Shown piece after piece: positions 13,642 through 16,412 of a DNA stretch of 16,412 bases; within the stretch, counting starts at the first letter, position 1, and each line of letters begins with the position of its first letter. Both the position numbers and the translations under genes were made by a program. The notes below the pieces were generated by a model. The model searched no databases, was not told where the DNA came from, and was given only the letters and a program-made list of their open reading frames with translations. This DNA is from Holophagaceae bacterium (GTDB taxonomy: Bacteria > Acidobacteriota > Holophagae > Holophagales > Holophagaceae), in the NCBI GenBank assembly GCA_003538615.1, contig DPRT01000105.1, positions 1 to 16,412 of the forward strand, written 5' to 3'.

Positions 13642-14720
13642 CGGTCCCCCACTTGGCGCAAAGCCAGCCCGACGACGACCGCGGCCCCGCCGCCGATCTC
13701 CCGGACGGTCATGGGATCCTCGGTCCGGCCATCGATGTCGATGAGCTGGAAGGGATTGAACCGGTCCACCGACACCCGGAGCCGGTCACTCAGCACGTCC
13801 ATCAGTCCGTGGATCATGGACCCTCCGCCGCTGACCAGCACCCGGTCGAGGCGATCCACCTTGAAGCTGCTCTTGAAGAAATCGAGGGTCCGGCTGAGTT
13901 CGTCCGCGAAGGCATCCGACACGGCGTTGATCGAAGGATGGATCTCCTCCGGGTCATGGCCCTCCGAAGGCTGGTTCCGCTTCAGGCGTTCCGCGCCTTC
14001 CCGGGTCACCCCCCAGTCCTCCATCAATTTTTCGGAATAGCGGCCGCTCCCCCAGGCCATGTCACGCCAGAACACCGACTTGCCGCCCACCATCATGGTG
14101 AGGTTGGTGAACGTGGCGCCCATGTTGACCAGAGCGACGACTTCGTCCCGTCCCCCGCCCACGGTGTTCGCCTCGTAGGCGTTCTGGACGGCGAAGACAT
14201 CGACATCCACCACCTTGGGGCTGCAACCGGCCTGGGCCACACAGCTCACGTAGGCTTCGAGCTTGTCCTTGCGGCAGGCCACCAGGACCACATCCATGTT
14301 CCCGTCAGCGGCCCGCTCCTCAATGAGGTAGTAGTCCAGGGCGTAGGAGTCAAGGCCCTGTCCGGCGGGGAAGAAACTCTCGGCTTCCCAGCGGACGGAT
14401 TCCGCCAGCTCGGCCTGGCTCATCAAGGGGAATGTCACTTTTTTGACCATCACCTGCTGCCCTGACACGGAGATGGCCACATCCTTGGCTTTGATTTTCT
14501 GTTCTGCCAGAACCTGGCGGATAGCTGACGCCACAGCGTTGCTATCCATGATGTCGCCATCCACGATGGCGTCAGCCGGCAGGCCCACCTGCCCCAATTT
14601 CTGCAGACGGTAGCGGACTTGGCTGCCCTTTCCAATCTGCTGGAGTTCGCAGACTTTCACCGAGCTCGACCCGATGTCCAAGCCGACAAGACTTTTGGGT
14701 TTGCTTCCGAAAAGACCCAC
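13638..14720 (-). CDS. pilM: Type IV pilus assembly ATPase-like protein PilM
   Basis: PilM is a cytoplasmic actin-like protein that binds ATP and the N-terminus of PilN. The 360-residue product has the actin-fold phosphate motif LVGLDIGSSSVKVCEL near the start, ALVNMGATFTNLTMM as a second phosphate loop, and the adenosine motif VLVSGGGSMIHGL. I chose GTG 14718-14720 because it gives the family-typical N-terminus MGLFGSKPKSL and has GAGG six nt upstream. A GTG twelve nt further upstream opens the frame but lacks a ribosome site. It is the first gene of pilMNOPQ and lies 79 nt after the stop of the second PP2C gene, so it may have its own promoter or be read through from above. Confidence 0.96.
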   Translation of the reverse strand: MGLFGSKPKSLVGLDIGSSSVKVCELQQIGKGSQVRYRLQKLGQVGLPADAIVDGDIMDSNAVASAIRQVLAEQKIKAKDVAISVSGQQVMVKKVTFPLMSQAELAESVRWEAESFFPAGQGLDSYALDYYLIEERAADGNMDVVLVACRKDKLEAYVSCVAQAGCSPKVVDVDVFAVQNAYEANTVGGGRDEVVALVNMGATFTNLTMMVGGKSVFWRDMAWGSGRYSEKLMEDWGVTREGAERLKRNQPSEGHDPEEIHPSINAVSDAFADELSRTLDFFKSSFKVDRLDRVLVSGGGSMIHGLMDVLSDRLRVSVDRFNPFQLIDIDGRTEDPMTVREIGGGAAVVVGLALRQVGDR

Positions 14721-14732
14721 CGGACGCCTCAC

Positions 14733-14799
14733 TTGGAGAATTTAGGTATTAGAGATGGTACCGCCGGAATGGATTAGGTCAAGACTAGCTATGTTTGCA
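14733..14799 (-). promoter_or_regulatory. AT-rich intergenic region upstream of pilM, possible promoter
   Basis: This spacer between the second PP2C gene and pilM is clearly more AT-rich than its flanks. On the minus strand it holds a TTGACC (14782-14777) and a TAATAC (14751-14746). Their spacing of 25 nt is too long for a standard sigma-70 promoter, so they may not act together. No TGGC-N-TTGC sigma-54 signature was found by eye. A promoter for pilMNOPQ here is plausible but unproven. Confidence 0.3.
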
Positions 14800-15567
14800 T
14801 CAGGCTGATTCTGGCCCCAACCCGACCAGGACTGCGGTGATATTGTCCTCACCGCCATGTTCACGAGCGATGGTAACGAGTGACTCCACAGCTACTTGGA
14901 GGTCTCCGGACTGCGTCACGATGTCCCAGATCTGTTTGTCGCCGATCATTCCTGACAGGCCATCGGAGCAAAGCAAAAGTCGCTCCGTTTTGGCCAACTC
15001 CAGATCCTGGACCTCAATTTCCAGGTCTCCCCCATTGCCCAAAGCCTGGGTAATCACGTTCCGGAACGGGTGGATCCGAGCTTCGGCGGGCGTAAGAATG
15101 CCATTCGCCACCTGCTCGGCCACCCAGCTGTGATCCCGCGTCACCTGGCGGATGCCCTCGGGGCCCACCAGGTAGGCCCGGCTGTCGCCCACATGGGCCA
15201 GAGTCACCCGGGGTCCATGGAACAGTCCCGCCACCACCGTGGAACCCATGGTCTCGCGTTCGGGATTGCGGCGGATGTCCTCCGCGATGGCCCGATCCGA
15301 CAGAAGCAGCGCCACCTTGAGCCGGTTGCCATCGTAGGACAGCCCGGGATCGTACTCCATGGGCCAGGTCCGGTCCTTCTCCAGCGTGTCCCCCACAAAC
15401 CGCGCGACGGTGTCCACCACGATCTGGCTGGCGACCTCACCGGCAGCGTGGCCGCCCAATCCGTCCGCCACCACGAAAAGACCCAGGTCCGCGTTGGCCA
15501 GGAAGCTGTCCTCATTATGCTTCCGGACGCAACCGACATCAGTCTTCCCTGCGGCACAGATCCTCAT
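14800..15567 (-). CDS. PP2C-family Ser/Thr protein phosphatase (second copy)
   Basis: This is a 255-residue cytoplasmic phosphatase of the Stp1/PrpC type without extra domains. It has the full motif set: GCVRKHNEDSFL, VVADGLGGHAAGEVAS, HVGDSRAYLVG, LLLCSDGLSGMI and GGEDNITAVLV. It shares the order HPxRNxITQALG with the PP2C at 6574-7494, but the two are clearly diverged and this one lacks the C-terminal tail. ATG 15565-15567 is preferred, with AAGGG six nt upstream. A TTG two codons earlier would overlap the J-domain gene's TGA. It lies directly between the J-domain/TPR gene and pilM. A link to pilus control is suggested only by position; no Ser/Thr kinase is in the window. Confidence 0.95.
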   Translation of the reverse strand: MRICAAGKTDVGCVRKHNEDSFLANADLGLFVVADGLGGHAAGEVASQIVVDTVARFVGDTLEKDRTWPMEYDPGLSYDGNRLKVALLLSDRAIAEDIRRNPERETMGSTVVAGLFHGPRVTLAHVGDSRAYLVGPEGIRQVTRDHSWVAEQVANGILTPAEARIHPFRNVITQALGNGGDLEIEVQDLELAKTERLLLCSDGLSGMIGDKQIWDIVTQSGDLQVAVESLVTIAREHGGEDNITAVLVGLGPESA

Positions 15568-15569
15568 GA

Positions 15570-16322
15570 TCAACCCTTTCCTGTCAATCGGCCCCAGAGG
15601 TCCTTAAGTTGATCTACGAGAGATGCCTGAGCCGCGGGAGCGGCTGCAGCCTTTCCCTTCCGGCCGGGCACGGGAGTCCCCTTGGCCCCTTTCCCGCCCT
15701 TCGGAACGGGTTGCCGCAGTTTCGGGTGGCTGGGAGAGATCTCCCGGGCCGTCTGGAGATGCCGCTGGGCCCGGGCCGCCATGCCGAGGGTTTGGAAATG
15801 GGCCGCCAGGCGCAGGTGGCTGTCCACATCCCGGGGTGCGAGCCTGACCGCAGTCTCCAGGGCCTTCACCACGGCACGGAGGTCGTCGCCATCCCGCTCC
15901 AGGATCGTGGCCAGCAGCGCATGGTAATGCGGCTTGGTGCCGTCCATCCGGATGGCGTAGTGGATGAGCGCCCTGGCCTGGTCCACGCGACCCTCGTCGT
16001 AGGCCTCCTTGGCCATCGTCGCCCAGTCCTCGGCGGTCCGTTCCTGGCCACCCTCCCGGTCCTGGTCCTTCTCTTTCTCCTTCTCTTTCGCCACGGACAC
16101 GGCGGCCGGCCGGGGCATCTGCTGCTGCAGCGCGAGGCGCTTGCCCGGGTCCTTCAGCGTGCTGAAGGCCTCGGCCAGTTGGCGGAACCGGGCTTCGGCC
16201 TCCGCTTTTTCAGGGCCGGTGAAGCGGTCTGGATGCCACTGCTTGGCCAACCGGTGGTACGCAGCCTTGATGTCCTCAGGCGAGGCATCCGGGGGGATTT
16301 CCAGGACTTCGAAAGGATTCAT
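15570..16322 (-). CDS. J-domain protein with TPR-like repeats
   Basis: This is a 250-residue protein with an N-terminal J domain (residues 1-65). The HPD motif is at KQWHPDRF, preceded by the helix EDIKAAYHRLA and followed by FRQLAEAFSTLKDP. J domains stimulate the ATPase of Hsp70 (DnaK). A charged Lys/Glu-rich linker (about 78-95) leads to TPR-like helices (DWATMAKEAYDEGRVDQARA, PHYHALLATILERDGDDLRA, SHLRLAAHFQTLGMAARAQR). The tail is Gly/Lys/Ala-rich and ends in an amphipathic helix (LVDQLKDLWGRL). It lacks the Gly/Phe, zinc-finger and client-binding domains of true DnaJ, so it is a specialised co-chaperone or adaptor. ATG 16320-16322 begins the J domain directly; its ribosome site is weak. 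It is the first gene of the run leading to pilMNOPQ. The 90 nt above it hold no other gene that I can see. Confidence 0.9.
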   Translation of the reverse strand: MNPFEVLEIPPDASPEDIKAAYHRLAKQWHPDRFTGPEKAEAEARFRQLAEAFSTLKDPGKRLALQQQMPRPAAVSVAKEKEKEKDQDREGGQERTAEDWATMAKEAYDEGRVDQARALIHYAIRMDGTKPHYHALLATILERDGDDLRAVVKALETAVRLAPRDVDSHLRLAAHFQTLGMAARAQRHLQTAREISPSHPKLRQPVPKGGKGAKGTPVPGRKGKAAAAPAAQASLVDQLKDLWGRLTGKG

Positions 16323-16412
16323 GGGATTCCGCGGTACCCTGTGCTGGCGCAGCGATGGGAATGGAGGACAGGGGCTTGAGCAGAGGATGGTAGCCTATTT
16401 CCATCACCTGTG

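Overview
The window reads as chromosomal DNA of a GC-rich, Gram-negative bacterium. The main evidence is a complete type IV pilus alignment/secretin operon (pilMNOPQ), a periplasmic amidase and a putative lipoprotein. High GC, frequent GTG starts and tightly overlapping genes, together with two PP2C phosphatases, would fit Acidobacteriota of the Holophaga/Geothrix kind. That placement is inference from general resemblance; no rRNA or marker gene here decides it.

Layout. (1) 1-1894: a left-truncated beta-class (type III Mod-like) DNA methyltransferase on the minus strand, divergent from a small XRE-family regulator. Two copies of a 17-bp near-palindrome lie between them, one 15-16 nt before each start codon. 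The middle of the methyltransferase has strikingly low GC. (2) 1895-3745: a 21-bp inverted-repeat hairpin, a small putative lipoprotein (minus) and a divergent membrane acyltransferase (plus). (3) 7494-3759, minus: a tightly coupled operon of PP2C phosphatase, an RdgC-like protein split into two abutting in-frame genes, and a LysM-like/Amidase_3 cell-wall amidase. (4) 7581-9844, plus: FAD/NAD(P) oxidoreductase, 3-hydroxyacyl-CoA dehydrogenase-like protein, a 50-residue membrane protein and a zinc-ribbon protein. The first three overlap by 4 bp each. The run ends at a perfect 42-bp palindrome that can terminate transcription from both sides. (5) 16322-9911, minus: J-domain/TPR protein, a second PP2C phosphatase, then pilM, pilN, pilO, pilP and pilQ.

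How the genes may work together. PilM (cytoplasmic, actin-like) binds the PilN N-terminus. PilN and PilO form the inner-membrane alignment complex, PilP links it to the outer-membrane secretin PilQ, and the pilus exits through PilQ. The J-domain protein and PP2C phosphatase just upstream could tie pilus assembly or motility to chaperone activity and Ser/Thr phosphorylation, but this rests on position alone. The methyltransferase/XRE pair looks like a self-regulated modification (possibly restriction-modification) locus whose partner genes would lie beyond the left edge.

Most of the window is ordinary core genome. The points most worth a second look are the paired operators and low-GC recognition domain of the methyltransferase locus, the RdgC split by one in-frame TGA, and the 3-hydroxyacyl-CoA dehydrogenase-like protein that lacks the usual active-site asparagine.
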